This document shows positions 15,131 to 24,107 of a DNA stretch of 61,976 nucleotides, in pieces. Origin of the DNA: Desulfobulbus sp. Tol-SR (GTDB lineage Bacteria > Desulfobacterota > Desulfobulbia > Desulfobulbales > Desulfocapsaceae); contig JROS01000057.1 in NCBI GenBank assembly GCA_000769715.1, positions 1 to 61,976 on the forward strand. Direction: 5' to 3'. The number at the start of each line of letters is the position of its first letter. Position 1 is the first letter of the stretch. The notes beneath the pieces are model-generated. The model made no database searches, was not told the DNA's origin, and saw only the letters and a program-made list of their open reading frames with translations. The position numbers were made by a program, and so were the translations under genes.

Positions 15131-17539
15131 GTGATATTGCACTCCCCGCAGTTTCAGAAAGCAAAAAGATATATCACTGCAACCGCGCTCAGCCTGTTGG
15201 CATTCCAATCCGCTCCGGTGATGCTGCATGCCGAATCTGTTGCGACGGAAGAGTGGAACATTTCGGCCGACAAGATCACCCGCTACGAAGATCCGCAGAG
15301 TGTCGTCGCCGAGGGCAATATCATCCTTGAAAAGAGGGAAAAACTGCCGCCACCGCCACCGGTGACCGATGAAGAAAAGGGGATGACGGACTGGAGCGAG
15401 CTGCTGGGAGAAAAACCGAAAAAGAAAAAGGAAGTCAAGGCGGAACAGGTCGATGCCGCCCCCGTTGCCACCATGAAGACCACGGTGACCATCAAGGCCG
15501 ACTGGATGGTATACGACACCACGTTCCAATCGATCAAGGCTCGTGGACATGTGGAAATCAATACCGGAGAAGACGTGCTGACCGCCGACCAGGCCAGCAT
15601 CGACCTGAACAAGGAAACCGGCACGTTCACCAATGCCACGGTCGTCCGCAACAACAAGTCGCTTCACCTCGAGGGGAAGACCATCGAAAAGACCGGGGTC
15701 AACACCTACAACATCGGTGATGGCTGGGCGATCACCTGCAAGGTCGAAAAAGGGGAGACGCCACCCTGGAGTTTCGCCAGCAAGGACACCAGGATCGAGC
15801 CGGGCGGTTACGCCGTGCTCAAGCATGCCCGTTTCAATGTCAAGGGCGTGCCGATATTCTATACCCCGTACCTGATCCTGCCCGTCAAGTATACCAGGCA
15901 GACAGGATTCCTCTTTCCTGAATTCTCGACTTCGACCAACAACGGCGTCGGCCTGAACCTGCCGTTCTTCTGGAACATCTCCGATTCCGCCGACATGACC
16001 TTCTATCCGCAGTACTACACCAACCGCGGATTCATGCCCGGCCTCGAGTTCCGGTACGCCCAGGGTGAAATGGAAAAAGGTGCGATTGTCGGTACCTGGC
16101 TTGATGACGAGCTGTCAGACCCATCGGAGACCGATTATTATCAAGATACCGGTTTTACCCATACCAACAGCGATCGTTACTGGATCAGAGGCAAGGCCGA
16201 TCACACCTTCGGCGATGACTGGCAGACCCGCCTCGATCTCGACATCGTCTCCGATCGCGATTATCTGACGGAGTTCAGTACCGGCGTCAACGGCTTCAAC
16301 AATACCAGTGATCGTTTTCTCGAGGAATACGGACGGGATTTTGACTACAAACGGGCTGAAACCAGAGACAACACGCTGAAGGTCATGAAGTCCTGGTCCG
16401 GCATGACACTCGAAGGCACTTTGCTCGGGGTCAACGATGTCCGTACCGATGAATCGAGCCCGACGCCGCTGTGGAAGTTACCGAGCTTCGATTTCACTGG
16501 ATTCAAGACGATCGGCGAAACCGATTTCAGCTACGACTGGGAATCGGAATATGTCAATTACTGGCGGGAAGACGGGGTCGGCGGCCATCGCTTCGATATC
16601 CATCCCACACTCAGTGCACCGGTGCCGCTCGGCCAGTACCTGGAATCGAGGGCTGAGGTCGGAGTACGGGAAACATTCTACCTCGTCAACACCTACGGCG
16701 ACGGACAATGGACCAATGATGACCAGCAGAACCGTCTTCTGGCCGATTTCGAGTGGGAGGTGGGCACCACCGTCCTGAAAAATTTCTTCGACGACGCAAG
16801 CCGCAACAGCGGTTTTGACCACCAGGTCCATCCCTATGTGAAGTACCAGTTCCTGCCCGATGTCGATCAGGATGAACTCCCGATCTTCGATGAGGTCGAT
16901 GCCATCGAGGACATCAACCGGATGGTCTACGGTGTCGACAACTTTTTCAATCTGTTCGACAACTACGCCAGCGGCAACTCCATCCTGAAAGATTATGCCT
17001 ACGTCCAGGTAAGTCAGTATTACGATCTCCGCGACGATTATGCGGGCGACTCGTCGTCCGATGTTCTCGGCCTCTCCGACCTGTCATCGGCCACCAATGA
17101 TTTCATCAGCGACGATTCGGACGGGCGGTTTTCCGATATATTCCTCAGGACCGGCTGGACCCCGACCAACTATCTGACCGTTGAATACCAGACCGATCTC
17201 GACGCGTATGGCGACGGATTTGTGGCGCACTCCCTTGAAGGGACGTACCGCACCAAGAGAGGCGACCATTTCAGCCTCGATTACAGCTTCAACGACGATT
17301 CCTCCATTGAGCAGATCAACGGCATCATCCGCACCCATCTGTTGAACAACTGGTTTACACTCATCGATGTCGAACATTCGATATCCAACGACGAAACGCA
17401 GGAGGCAACCGTCTCCCTGACCTATCAGGCGCTGTGCTGGTCTGTCTCGCTGGAATCGAATTATACGCCTGAAGATACTGCCTTCATGGTTGTCTTTAAT
17501 CTTGCCAATATTGGCGGAAGTCCCGGTCTCGGCGACTGA
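15131..17539 (+). CDS. lptD: LPS-assembly outer-membrane protein LptD
   Basis: An 802-residue protein starting with GTG at 15131 (AAGGAG six bases upstream). A signal peptide covers residues 1-35 (LSLLAFQSAPVMLHA). Next comes a periplasmic OstA/LptA-like beta-jellyroll (about 40-235, repeated pattern SADKIT, VVAEGNIILE, KARGHVEINT), then a C-terminal transmembrane beta-barrel. The LptD signature segment VPIFYTPYLILPVKYTRQTG is at about 240-260. LptD with LptE inserts LPS into the outer leaflet. Within the jellyroll there is an unusual proline/lysine-rich insert (LPPPPPV, then KPKKKKEVK, residues 75-105). It is the first gene of a run leading to the DHH phosphoesterase. Confidence 0.92.
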   Translation: MILHSPQFQKAKRYITATALSLLAFQSAPVMLHAESVATEEWNISADKITRYEDPQSVVAEGNIILEKREKLPPPPPVTDEEKGMTDWSELLGEKPKKKKEVKAEQVDAAPVATMKTTVTIKADWMVYDTTFQSIKARGHVEINTGEDVLTADQASIDLNKETGTFTNATVVRNNKSLHLEGKTIEKTGVNTYNIGDGWAITCKVEKGETPPWSFASKDTRIEPGGYAVLKHARFNVKGVPIFYTPYLILPVKYTRQTGFLFPEFSTSTNNGVGLNLPFFWNISDSADMTFYPQYYTNRGFMPGLEFRYAQGEMEKGAIVGTWLDDELSDPSETDYYQDTGFTHTNSDRYWIRGKADHTFGDDWQTRLDLDIVSDRDYLTEFSTGVNGFNNTSDRFLEEYGRDFDYKRAETRDNTLKVMKSWSGMTLEGTLLGVNDVRTDESSPTPLWKLPSFDFTGFKTIGETDFSYDWESEYVNYWREDGVGGHRFDIHPTLSAPVPLGQYLESRAEVGVRETFYLVNTYGDGQWTNDDQQNRLLADFEWEVGTTVLKNFFDDASRNSGFDHQVHPYVKYQFLPDVDQDELPIFDEVDAIEDINRMVYGVDNFFNLFDNYASGNSILKDYAYVQVSQYYDLRDDYAGDSSSDVLGLSDLSSATNDFISDDSDGRFSDIFLRTGWTPTNYLTVEYQTDLDAYGDGFVAHSLEGTYRTKRGDHFSLDYSFNDDSSIEQINGIIRTHLLNNWFTLIDVEHSISNDETQEATVSLTYQALCWSVSLESNYTPEDTAFMVVFNLANIGGSPGLGD

Positions 17540-17580
17540 TCGACCGGCTGCAGGGACATTCCCTGGAGCCGGACAGTCTT

Positions 17581-17601
17581 GGACCCGGATATTCCGGGTC
17601 C
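17581..17601 (+). other. Perfect hairpin between lptD and DHH gene
   Basis: GGACCCGGA and TCCGGGTCC form a perfect 9-base-pair stem with a TAT loop, 41 bases after the lptD stop. No T-run follows on either strand, so it is more likely an mRNA-stabilising or attenuating hairpin than a full terminator. Confidence 0.45.
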
Positions 17602-17625
17602 CGAGAGGATCAACAGAGCTCATTC

Positions 17626-18582
17626 ATGCATCATGACATCTTCAACGGCGATGCCGACGGCCTGTGCTCCCTCCTCCAGCTGCGATTGGCACAGCCCATC
17701 CCCGATGCCGTCCGGATCACCGGGACCAAGAGGGATACCCTGCTTCTCGCCCAGGTCCCTGACCTGCATGGCAGCTCGATCACCGTCCTCGACATCTCCC
17801 TCGACCGGAACCGGGAGTTTCTCCTGCGGTTGCTTCATCAGGGCAACAGGATCCAGTATATCGACCACCATTATGCCGGAGACATCCCCAGGTCGCACCT
17901 GCTCACAGCCTGTATTGACCAGCGACCGGATATCTGCACGTCCCTGCTTGTCAATGCACTGATCGGCGGAAAATACGGCAAGTGGGCCGTATGCGGGGCC
18001 TTCGGCGACAACCTCGACATCCCGGCCCGTCAACTCGCCAGAGAGCTTGTCCTCTCCGAGGATCGGATACAGCAGTTGCAGGAAACCGGGGAACTGCTGA
18101 ACTACAACAGTTATGGAGAGACGGTGGACGACCTGCATATCGCTCCGCTCGCCCTCTATGCCGGTATGGCCCAATTTGATGATCCGCTTGATTTTTTTGC
18201 CCAGTCGCCGCTGCTGCCCCGGCTTCGTCTGGGATTTCAGGCAGATCTCGAACAGGCCCTGCGGATCAAGGAACATGGACTCGCCGGCAAAAATCGAGTA
18301 TATTTTTTTCCTGACACCGCATGGGCGAGGCGTGTCTCCGGGGTCTTCGCCAATCGCAAGGCCACAGAGAAAACAGATGCCGCCCACGCCCTCATGACCA
18401 GCAATCGAGATGGCAGTTGGCGGATAAGTGTTCGGGCGCCGCTCAGTGACAGTCGGGACGCCGACACCCTGTGCAGAAAGTTCCCGACCGGAGGCGGCAG
18501 GGCCGGTGCGGCCGGAGTCACCAGTCTCCCCCATGCGATGCTTGACAGTTTTCTGGCGGAATTCCAGCGGATGTATCAGTGA
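17626..18582 (+). CDS. DHH-family phosphoesterase
   Basis: A 318-residue protein with the DHH-superfamily metal motifs: motif I NGDADGLCS (residues 7-15), motif II with LDISLD, motif III IDHHYAG (about 84-90), and a C-terminal DHHA1 glycine-rich loop FPTGGGRAGAAGV (about 286-298). DHH enzymes hydrolyse phosphodiester bonds in oligonucleotides or small nucleotides; the substrate here cannot be told from sequence. It follows lptD by 86 bases with a hairpin between. The ribosome site before the ATG is poor, so it may be read from the lptD transcript. Nothing is missing compared with the family. Confidence 0.82.
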   Translation: MHHDIFNGDADGLCSLLQLRLAQPIPDAVRITGTKRDTLLLAQVPDLHGSSITVLDISLDRNREFLLRLLHQGNRIQYIDHHYAGDIPRSHLLTACIDQRPDICTSLLVNALIGGKYGKWAVCGAFGDNLDIPARQLARELVLSEDRIQQLQETGELLNYNSYGETVDDLHIAPLALYAGMAQFDDPLDFFAQSPLLPRLRLGFQADLEQALRIKEHGLAGKNRVYFFPDTAWARRVSGVFANRKATEKTDAAHALMTSNRDGSWRISVRAPLSDSRDADTLCRKFPTGGGRAGAAGVTSLPHAMLDSFLAEFQRMYQ

Positions 18583-18661
18583 TCGCACTGATTGTGTCCA
18601 TGATTCATCTTCGGCAATTTCGCCCCCATCCATAGCCAACCCAACGCAATGAGGTACGCTT

Positions 18662-19726
18662 ATTCTCAACGTTCATAGTCATTCCGTTCAACGATGCATA
18701 CATCTCATCGTTGTCCTGACCGTCACCCTCTTCGGCTGCTTCCCCGCCTTGGCGCAGGAATACCCGAAAGCCGCCGACATGGTGGTCAACGGCCAGAAAA
18801 TCGATATCCGCGGGGAAAATTATCGCCAGCTCTTTCAGGAACTGCGTGACGTTCACCATTTTACCCAGCAGGACCTCGATACCCTTTTTACCGGGGTCGT
18901 CATCGACAGGAAGGTCCTCGAGTTGATGGACAAGCAGTGGGAAGCGAAGCCATATTACGAATACTGGCCGCTGTTCATCACCCCCGCCGTCATTGCGACC
19001 GGCAAAAAAAAATTGAAGGAGCATCAGGCCCTGCTCGACAGGATCGAGGCGGAGATCGGAGTTGACCGTGAGTACGTGATCGCGATATGGGGGATCGAAT
19101 CCCGATTCGGAGCCAACCACGGCAAATACGGCGTCTTTCAGACCTTGAACACCCTCTTCGACGCCTATCCGCGCCGCTCCAAGTTCTTTCGCAACCAGCT
19201 GATCCAGTTCCTGCTGCTCTGCCGCGAAAACCAGCTCGATCCCCTGCAGGTGAAGGGGTCTTACGCCGGGGCCTTCGGGCAGACCCAATTCATTCCCTCC
19301 AGTTTTCAGGAGTACGCCGTCAGTTTCGATGGTGACCGGCGGCGCGACGTCTTTGGCTCGATCGACGATATCCTCGCCTCCATCGCCAACTACCTGCACC
19401 GCTTCAAATGGGTGCTGGACGCCCCGGTCTACGTCGACATAGGCAACCAGCTCCGCTCCGACCGACTCGTCCAGGCGAATCTTGCCGGCAGAAAATCCCT
19501 TGTCGAGTGGCATGAGGTCACTCGCACTCAAGGCGTGACCCTGCCCCGCCCGCCACAGGACCGGGGGCTGACGATTGTCGGCCTCGAAGTCCATCCGATG
19601 GAAGGCGGGGGGTTCCGCTATGTCGCAGGCTACCCCAATTTCCAGGCCATCACTGCCTGGAACAATTCCAACAGATACGCCATGGCGGTATCGCAACTGG
19701 CCGAAGCGTTGAATAGCGGATACTGA
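18662..19726 (+). CDS. mltB: MltB-type membrane-bound lytic murein transglycosylase
   Basis: Lytic transglycosylase of the MltB (GH103) family, cleaving peptidoglycan glycan strands with 1,6-anhydro product formation. The catalytic glutamate is in WGIESRFG (about residue 146 from the chosen start). The other family blocks are FGQTQFIPSSF and GSIDDILASIANYL. The first conventional start in frame is TTG at 18749, just before AQEYPKAA, which would cut off the signal peptide. The open frame continues upstream to 18653 and encodes a hydrophobic segment ending in the signal-peptidase site ALA. An ATT at 18662 sits seven bases after GAGGT, so an AUU start (354 residues) is proposed. It is followed 17 bases later by mltA. 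Confidence 0.85.
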   Translation: MLNVHSHSVQRCIHLIVVLTVTLFGCFPALAQEYPKAADMVVNGQKIDIRGENYRQLFQELRDVHHFTQQDLDTLFTGVVIDRKVLELMDKQWEAKPYYEYWPLFITPAVIATGKKKLKEHQALLDRIEAEIGVDREYVIAIWGIESRFGANHGKYGVFQTLNTLFDAYPRRSKFFRNQLIQFLLLCRENQLDPLQVKGSYAGAFGQTQFIPSSFQEYAVSFDGDRRRDVFGSIDDILASIANYLHRFKWVLDAPVYVDIGNQLRSDRLVQANLAGRKSLVEWHEVTRTQGVTLPRPPQDRGLTIVGLEVHPMEGGGFRYVAGYPNFQAITAWNNSNRYAMAVSQLAEALNSGY

Positions 19727-19743
19727 ATCGCAGCGGCACGTCG

Positions 19744-20949
19744 ATGAGGAACAGGCCTCTCCATCCTTCTTCGCGTGTCGCAATCATCGTTCTGCTCCTG
19801 GTCTTTTTTTCCTCGATCCCGCTCCATTCCTGCTGCCGGGCTGCGGAAATCACGGCAACAAACGAAGAGCTGCTCTTCGTCGACGATCTCGACCGGCAAT
19901 CCCTGCTCCAGGCGGCAAGACGTCAGGCGGAATACCTGCACCGGATACCGAAGGACAATCGCGTCAAAGTGGGGACTCATACCGTCCCGACGGAACTGCT
20001 CCGCCGATCCGTCGAATCGTTTATACAGATCATCGAACAGGAATATTCGCCGCAAAGGGTATCCAGACGGTTACAGGAGGAATTCCTCCTCTTTCGGGCG
20101 GGAACCGGCGAGGACGCCGCCACTGCCGGCGGGATGCTGGTGACCGGGTATTTCCAGCCGGTCATGGAAGGCAGCCTGAAGCCGATCCCGCCGTTCATCC
20201 ATCCGCTCTACCGTCTACCGCCGGACCTCATCGAACGAAACAACGGCGGTACCCCTCGCATCGGCCGATTCTGCAACGACCGCTTCGTGCCCTACTGGTC
20301 CCGCGAGGAGATCGAGACCCAACTCCCCCTTGCCGGCACTGAACTCCTCTATCTCGACGATCCCATCGAATCGTTCATCCTGCATGTACAGGGATCGGGA
20401 AGAATCCGTCTCCGGGACGGCTCCTCCAGGTCGGTGCGGTTCGCCGGATCAAACGGTCGATCGTACCGCAGCATCGGCCGGCTGCTGGTCGATGAGGGGC
20501 GGCTGACTCTCGAACAGGCCACCCTGCCGGGGATTGTCGACTACCTGCGCGCCCATCCCGGGGATTTGCGGCGTATCCTCCACGCCAACCCCCGCTACAT
20601 CTTCTTCACCTGGGGAGAGGCCGGGGCCGTCAGAGGCAGCGGCAATATCGCCTTGACCGCGGGCCGATCGGTCGCCGTCGACCCGTCCGTCATTCCCCTC
20701 GGAACGGTGGCCTTTCTCAGGACCCGGCAACCGGTCATCGATCGGGATGGCCGCCTGCAGCGCTGGCGCACCCTCGACCGTTTTGTCTTCCCCCAGGACA
20801 GCGGGGCGGCGATCCGGGGCGGCAGCCGTGTCGATCTGTTCCTCGGCGATAGCGAGCGAGCACGGCATACAGCCGGTCTGATGCGGGAAAAGGGGTCTCT
20901 GTATATCCTTGTAAAAAAATCGACGAACGGACGGAGGAGAGATGACTGA
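19744..20949 (+). CDS. mltA: MltA-type lytic murein transglycosylase with 3D domain
   Basis: A 401-residue MltA-family (GH102) transglycosylase. A signal peptide of about 33 residues (VAIIVLLLVFFSSIPLHSC) precedes the MltA domain. The body holds VTGYFQPVMEGS, HVQGSGRIRLRDG and AGSNGRSYRSIGRLL. The 3D domain near the C-terminus carries the catalytic-aspartate region DRFVFPQDSGAAIRGGSRVD. A cysteine pair at the end of the signal peptide (HSCCRA) might serve for lipidation, but the lipobox is poor. It follows mltB by 17 bases and overlaps the SAM hydrolase gene by 8 bases, so the three form one operon for envelope turnover plus a metabolic enzyme. Confidence 0.92.
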   Translation: MRNRPLHPSSRVAIIVLLLVFFSSIPLHSCCRAAEITATNEELLFVDDLDRQSLLQAARRQAEYLHRIPKDNRVKVGTHTVPTELLRRSVESFIQIIEQEYSPQRVSRRLQEEFLLFRAGTGEDAATAGGMLVTGYFQPVMEGSLKPIPPFIHPLYRLPPDLIERNNGGTPRIGRFCNDRFVPYWSREEIETQLPLAGTELLYLDDPIESFILHVQGSGRIRLRDGSSRSVRFAGSNGRSYRSIGRLLVDEGRLTLEQATLPGIVDYLRAHPGDLRRILHANPRYIFFTWGEAGAVRGSGNIALTAGRSVAVDPSVIPLGTVAFLRTRQPVIDRDGRLQRWRTLDRFVFPQDSGAAIRGGSRVDLFLGDSERARHTAGLMREKGSLYILVKKSTNGRRRDD

Positions 20950-21742
20950 CCCCATCATTACCCTGACCACGGATTTCGGCACCGCCGATGAGTACGTCGG
21001 GGCTGTGAAAGGCGTCCTGCTCACCGTCCTCGGCAACGCCACCATCATCGATATTACCCATGCCATCCCGCCCCAGGACGTCCTCCGCGCCTCCCGGATC
21101 CTTGCCGGTTCCGCCCCCTGTTTCCCACCCGCGACAGTTCACCTGGCCATCGTCGATCCCGGTGTCGGTTCCGACCGGCGGATCCTCGCCATCCACTCGG
21201 CCGGGCATACCTTCGTCGGGCCGGACAACGGCATTTTCACCCCGTTTCTCAGGCTGGATTCCACCATCGTCCACCATATCACCAACCACCGCCTGTTCCG
21301 TTCCCCGATCAGTCCCTCCTTTCACGGCCGCGACATCATGGCTCCGGTCGCCGCCCGGCTGGCGGGCGGGATGGACATCACCGAGGTGGGACGACCCGTG
21401 CCGCGGGAGAACTGCGTCCGGCTGAGTGAGAGCGAGCCATTCCAGAGCGGTACACAGCTGATTGGCCGGGTGATCGCCACAGACAATTTCGGCAACCTGC
21501 GCACCAATCTGCCGGGACAGAGAGTCGTGGAGTTCGCGGGCGATGGAACGATCACCTTCCAGGTCGGCAACCAGGTGATCGACGGTCCGAATTCCGTCTA
21601 TGCTGAAAAACAGCGCGGTGAGCTGATAGCCCTGATCGACAGCCAGGGCTGCATCGAGATCGCCGTGGTCGGCGGCGATGCGGCATTGGCAACCGGCATC
21701 GGGATTGGCGGCGAAGTCATCGTCTGCCGCCAACACCGTTGA
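20942..21742 (+). CDS. SAM hydroxide adenosyltransferase (DUF62 family)
   Basis: A 266-residue protein of the fluorinase/duf62 family, which in non-halogenating bacteria splits S-adenosylmethionine into adenosine and methionine using water. Family marks are TDFGTADEYVGAVKG at the N-terminus, VDPGVGSDRRILAI (about 75-88), and a C-terminal beta-barrel domain with DNFGNLRTNL. The ATG overlaps the end of mltA by 8 bases. No functional link to peptidoglycan lysis is known; the coupling is probably for expression only. It is convergent with the CsgG-like lipoprotein gene. Confidence 0.88.
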   Translation: MTDPIITLTTDFGTADEYVGAVKGVLLTVLGNATIIDITHAIPPQDVLRASRILAGSAPCFPPATVHLAIVDPGVGSDRRILAIHSAGHTFVGPDNGIFTPFLRLDSTIVHHITNHRLFRSPISPSFHGRDIMAPVAARLAGGMDITEVGRPVPRENCVRLSESEPFQSGTQLIGRVIATDNFGNLRTNLPGQRVVEFAGDGTITFQVGNQVIDGPNSVYAEKQRGELIALIDSQGCIEIAVVGGDAALATGIGIGGEVIVCRQHR

Positions 21743-21754
21743 TGTGAAGGGGGA

Positions 21755-21777
21755 GCCCTGTCAGGCCGCAACAGGGC
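21755..21777. terminator. Weak hairpin between convergent genes
   Basis: GCCCTGT (21755-21761) pairs with ACAGGGC (21771-21777). It lies between two convergent genes and could help end both transcripts, but there is no T-run on either side. Confidence 0.3.
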
Positions 21778-21806
21778 ATGGAGATGCACGGGGTCTGCCG
21801 CGGCGC

Positions 21807-22622
21807 TCAGTTGCCGACCTTCAGCGTCCCGCCCTTGCCAAGGCCGCCTCTGACTTCCTGGGCACGGTAATTTTTCAGGGCCCGCACCATCTGGTTGAAT
21901 GAATCGGCGAAGGCGGCCGCAAGGATCTTGCCCTGCGGTGTCTTTTCATAGCCGCCGAGCCCTACCCCGCCGCTGCCGCTGAAGATCCCCCCCAGGAGGC
22001 CGATATCAAATTTCGAGGCGCTGCCCTCCGCTGCGGCGATCTGCACCCCGGAACGGTTCTCGACGAGAGTCAACATCGTGCTCGCATCTCGCTTCTTCAT
22101 GCCGCCGGCAACGCCAAGCGCTGTCCCGGCACTGCCGCCGAACGTGCTCATCAGGGTACCGACGGCCGCTCCCATGCCGCCGGAATCCTGGCTGCTGAAA
22201 GTCACGCTCGGGGTCAGGGTGTAATCCGCCGCCACCATCTGTCCCTTGCCGAAATTGCTGCCCTCGCGCATCTCACCGGATGCCTGGAGATCACGTTCCT
22301 TCTCCATCGCCCGCATGCCGCGGCGATCACGTTCGACGACGACGAAGCAGTTGGACTGCTGAGCCATCAGGCGAAGGAGCTTGGAGGTCGGAGGAAGTCT
22401 GTACTCATGGATGATGATGTAATACCAGTCCTCCTCCTGATCCTCCAGAAGGGCAAGTGTTCCAAACGACTCGGCGCATCGCTCGAATGAGGTGTTGGCG
22501 TTCTCGGCGGTACTCCCGCCGGCGGCACCGGTAATAGTCGTCTTGGATCCCGCCGATCCCGTCTGAACAGGCGTGCAGGACGCAAGGAATATGGCCAGAC
22601 AAACCAAAACAGCAACTCGCAT
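21807..22622 (-). CDS. CsgG/HfaB-like outer-membrane lipoprotein
   Basis: A 271-residue protein with a lipoprotein signal peptide: lipobox LASC with Cys16 as the acylated residue. A GGGAG ribosome site lies just upstream. The body has the alternating strand pattern of CsgG-like proteins (FVVVERDRRGMRAMEKERDL, ADYTLTPSVTFSSQD, GSASKFDIGLLGGIFSG). CsgG-family members form curli-secretion pores or related periplasmic complexes, but no curli genes are near, so the role is unknown. The glycine-rich middle (about 150-175) is a low-complexity insert. It is a single gene between the SAM hydrolase (convergent) and aroA. Confidence 0.7.
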   Translation of the reverse strand: MRVAVLVCLAIFLASCTPVQTGSAGSKTTITGAAGGSTAENANTSFERCAESFGTLALLEDQEEDWYYIIIHEYRLPPTSKLLRLMAQQSNCFVVVERDRRGMRAMEKERDLQASGEMREGSNFGKGQMVAADYTLTPSVTFSSQDSGGMGAAVGTLMSTFGGSAGTALGVAGGMKKRDASTMLTLVENRSGVQIAAAEGSASKFDIGLLGGIFSGSGGVGLGGYEKTPQGKILAAAFADSFNQMVRALKNYRAQEVRGGLGKGGTLKVGN

Positions 22623-22795
22623 TGTTTCTCTCCCTCATTGAATGGTTGGTCTCAATACCACAGTCAACTATCTGGTCAATTTTTCAACTTCTTCAATCAG
22701 CCCGGGTGTCATCCTGTCATCGGGAGGATGACCGATCCAGTTCGTACCGCCATTGCTTCCGACGCCCAGGGTCTAGACTCCCTATGACGGATTGT

Positions 22796-24067
22796 TCACG
22801 TCAGCAGGGCGAACCTGCTCCAGAAATCGGGAAACGATTTGGCGACGCATCCTTCCCCGGTGATGCGCACCCCCGGAACTCTCAGGCCCGCCACGGCGAA
22901 GCTCATCGCCATCCTGTGATCCCGGTAGGTCTCTATCTCCGCCCCGCGGAGGCAATCGCCGCCATCGCCATGGATGATCATTGCCTCCCCGTGCTCCTCG
23001 ACCTGAGCGCCCATCCGTCGCAGTTCGGTGACGACGGCGTGCAGCCGGTCACATTCCTTGATGCGCAGGTGGGCGATATTGGTGATCTCCGTTCGTCCCT
23101 GGGCGAAGGCCGCCACAACCGCCAGGGTCGGAACGACATCCGGCATGTCCCCCATATCCACGGAGATGCCCTCGAGTCCGCCTTTCCGCTCAACGCAAAG
23201 ACCGTTGCCGGCCTGCGTCACCTCGCAGCCCATCCGGGCCAGCAGCGGGACAAGACCGATATCACCCTGCAGCGAGAGCGCCGGAACATTGGTCACAGTC
23301 ACCCTGCCGCCGACAACGGCGGCAGCGGCCCAGAAATACGAGGCGTTCGATGCGTCCCCCTCGATGTGATATTCCCGTCCCCGATACATCCCCTGCGGGA
23401 TGGAAAACGATTTGAAATCATGGGTGCAGTCGGCAAGAATGCCGAAATCGGCCATGACCGACAAGGTCATTTTGACATAGGGTTTCGACAGGACCTCGCC
23501 GTCGACCTCGAGGCTGGCCGGACGTTGGGCATAGGGGGCGACCAGCAGCAGGGAGGAAAGATACTGGCTGCTCCTGCCTTCCGGCAGGATCGTCCTGCCA
23601 CCCGCTATCCCCCGGGCGTTGACGAGCAACGGCGGACAGTCGGTGCCCCTGACCGAGACGATGTCGACCCCCCAGCCGCGCAGGGCGGCGATCAGCGGCC
23701 CGATGGGCCGTTGGTGCATCCGCTCGTCGCCGTCGATGGTGACGGCCGAATCGCCAAGGGCGGCAACCGAGGTGAGAAACCTGGTTGCCGTACCATTGTT
23801 GCCGAGATAGATCGTCGTCCCGTCCGCATGGACGGTGCCGCCATTTCCCTGAATGATCCAGCACTCCTGGTCTTCTCTGTCAATCCTGACTCCAAACCGG
23901 GCCAGCGCCTGGGCCGAGTATTCCGTATCCTCACTGACCAGGGGGCCGCAGAGCCTGCTCTCTCCCCTGGCCAATGCGGCAGCAATGAGTGCCCGTTGCG
24001 TCAGGCTCTTGGAACCCGGGACGCTCAATTCCGCATTGACCGACGGTACCGGTTGGATCTCAATCAT
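22796..24067 (-). CDS. aroA: 3-phosphoshikimate 1-carboxyvinyltransferase (EPSP synthase)
   Basis: A 423-residue enzyme of the shikimate pathway that joins phosphoenolpyruvate to shikimate 3-phosphate. It has the N-terminal PGSKSLTQRALIAAAL motif, the YLGNNGTATRFLTS loop, RPIGPLIAAL, and the C-terminal KECDRLHAVVTELRRMG and DHRMAMSFAVAGL motifs. Length is normal for the family. GAGGGGAG precedes the ATG. It follows aroE by 40 bases, so the two shikimate genes are probably co-transcribed with pyrD and pyrK upstream. Confidence 0.96.
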   Translation of the reverse strand: MIEIQPVPSVNAELSVPGSKSLTQRALIAAALARGESRLCGPLVSEDTEYSAQALARFGVRIDREDQECWIIQGNGGTVHADGTTIYLGNNGTATRFLTSVAALGDSAVTIDGDERMHQRPIGPLIAALRGWGVDIVSVRGTDCPPLLVNARGIAGGRTILPEGRSSQYLSSLLLVAPYAQRPASLEVDGEVLSKPYVKMTLSVMADFGILADCTHDFKSFSIPQGMYRGREYHIEGDASNASYFWAAAAVVGGRVTVTNVPALSLQGDIGLVPLLARMGCEVTQAGNGLCVERKGGLEGISVDMGDMPDVVPTLAVVAAFAQGRTEITNIAHLRIKECDRLHAVVTELRRMGAQVEEHGEAMIIHGDGGDCLRGAEIETYRDHRMAMSFAVAGLRVPGVRITGEGCVAKSFPDFWSRFALLT

Positions 24068-24107
24068 CGTCTCCCCTCATCATTCGTTCCTGCCATCTGG
24101 TTCAGTT

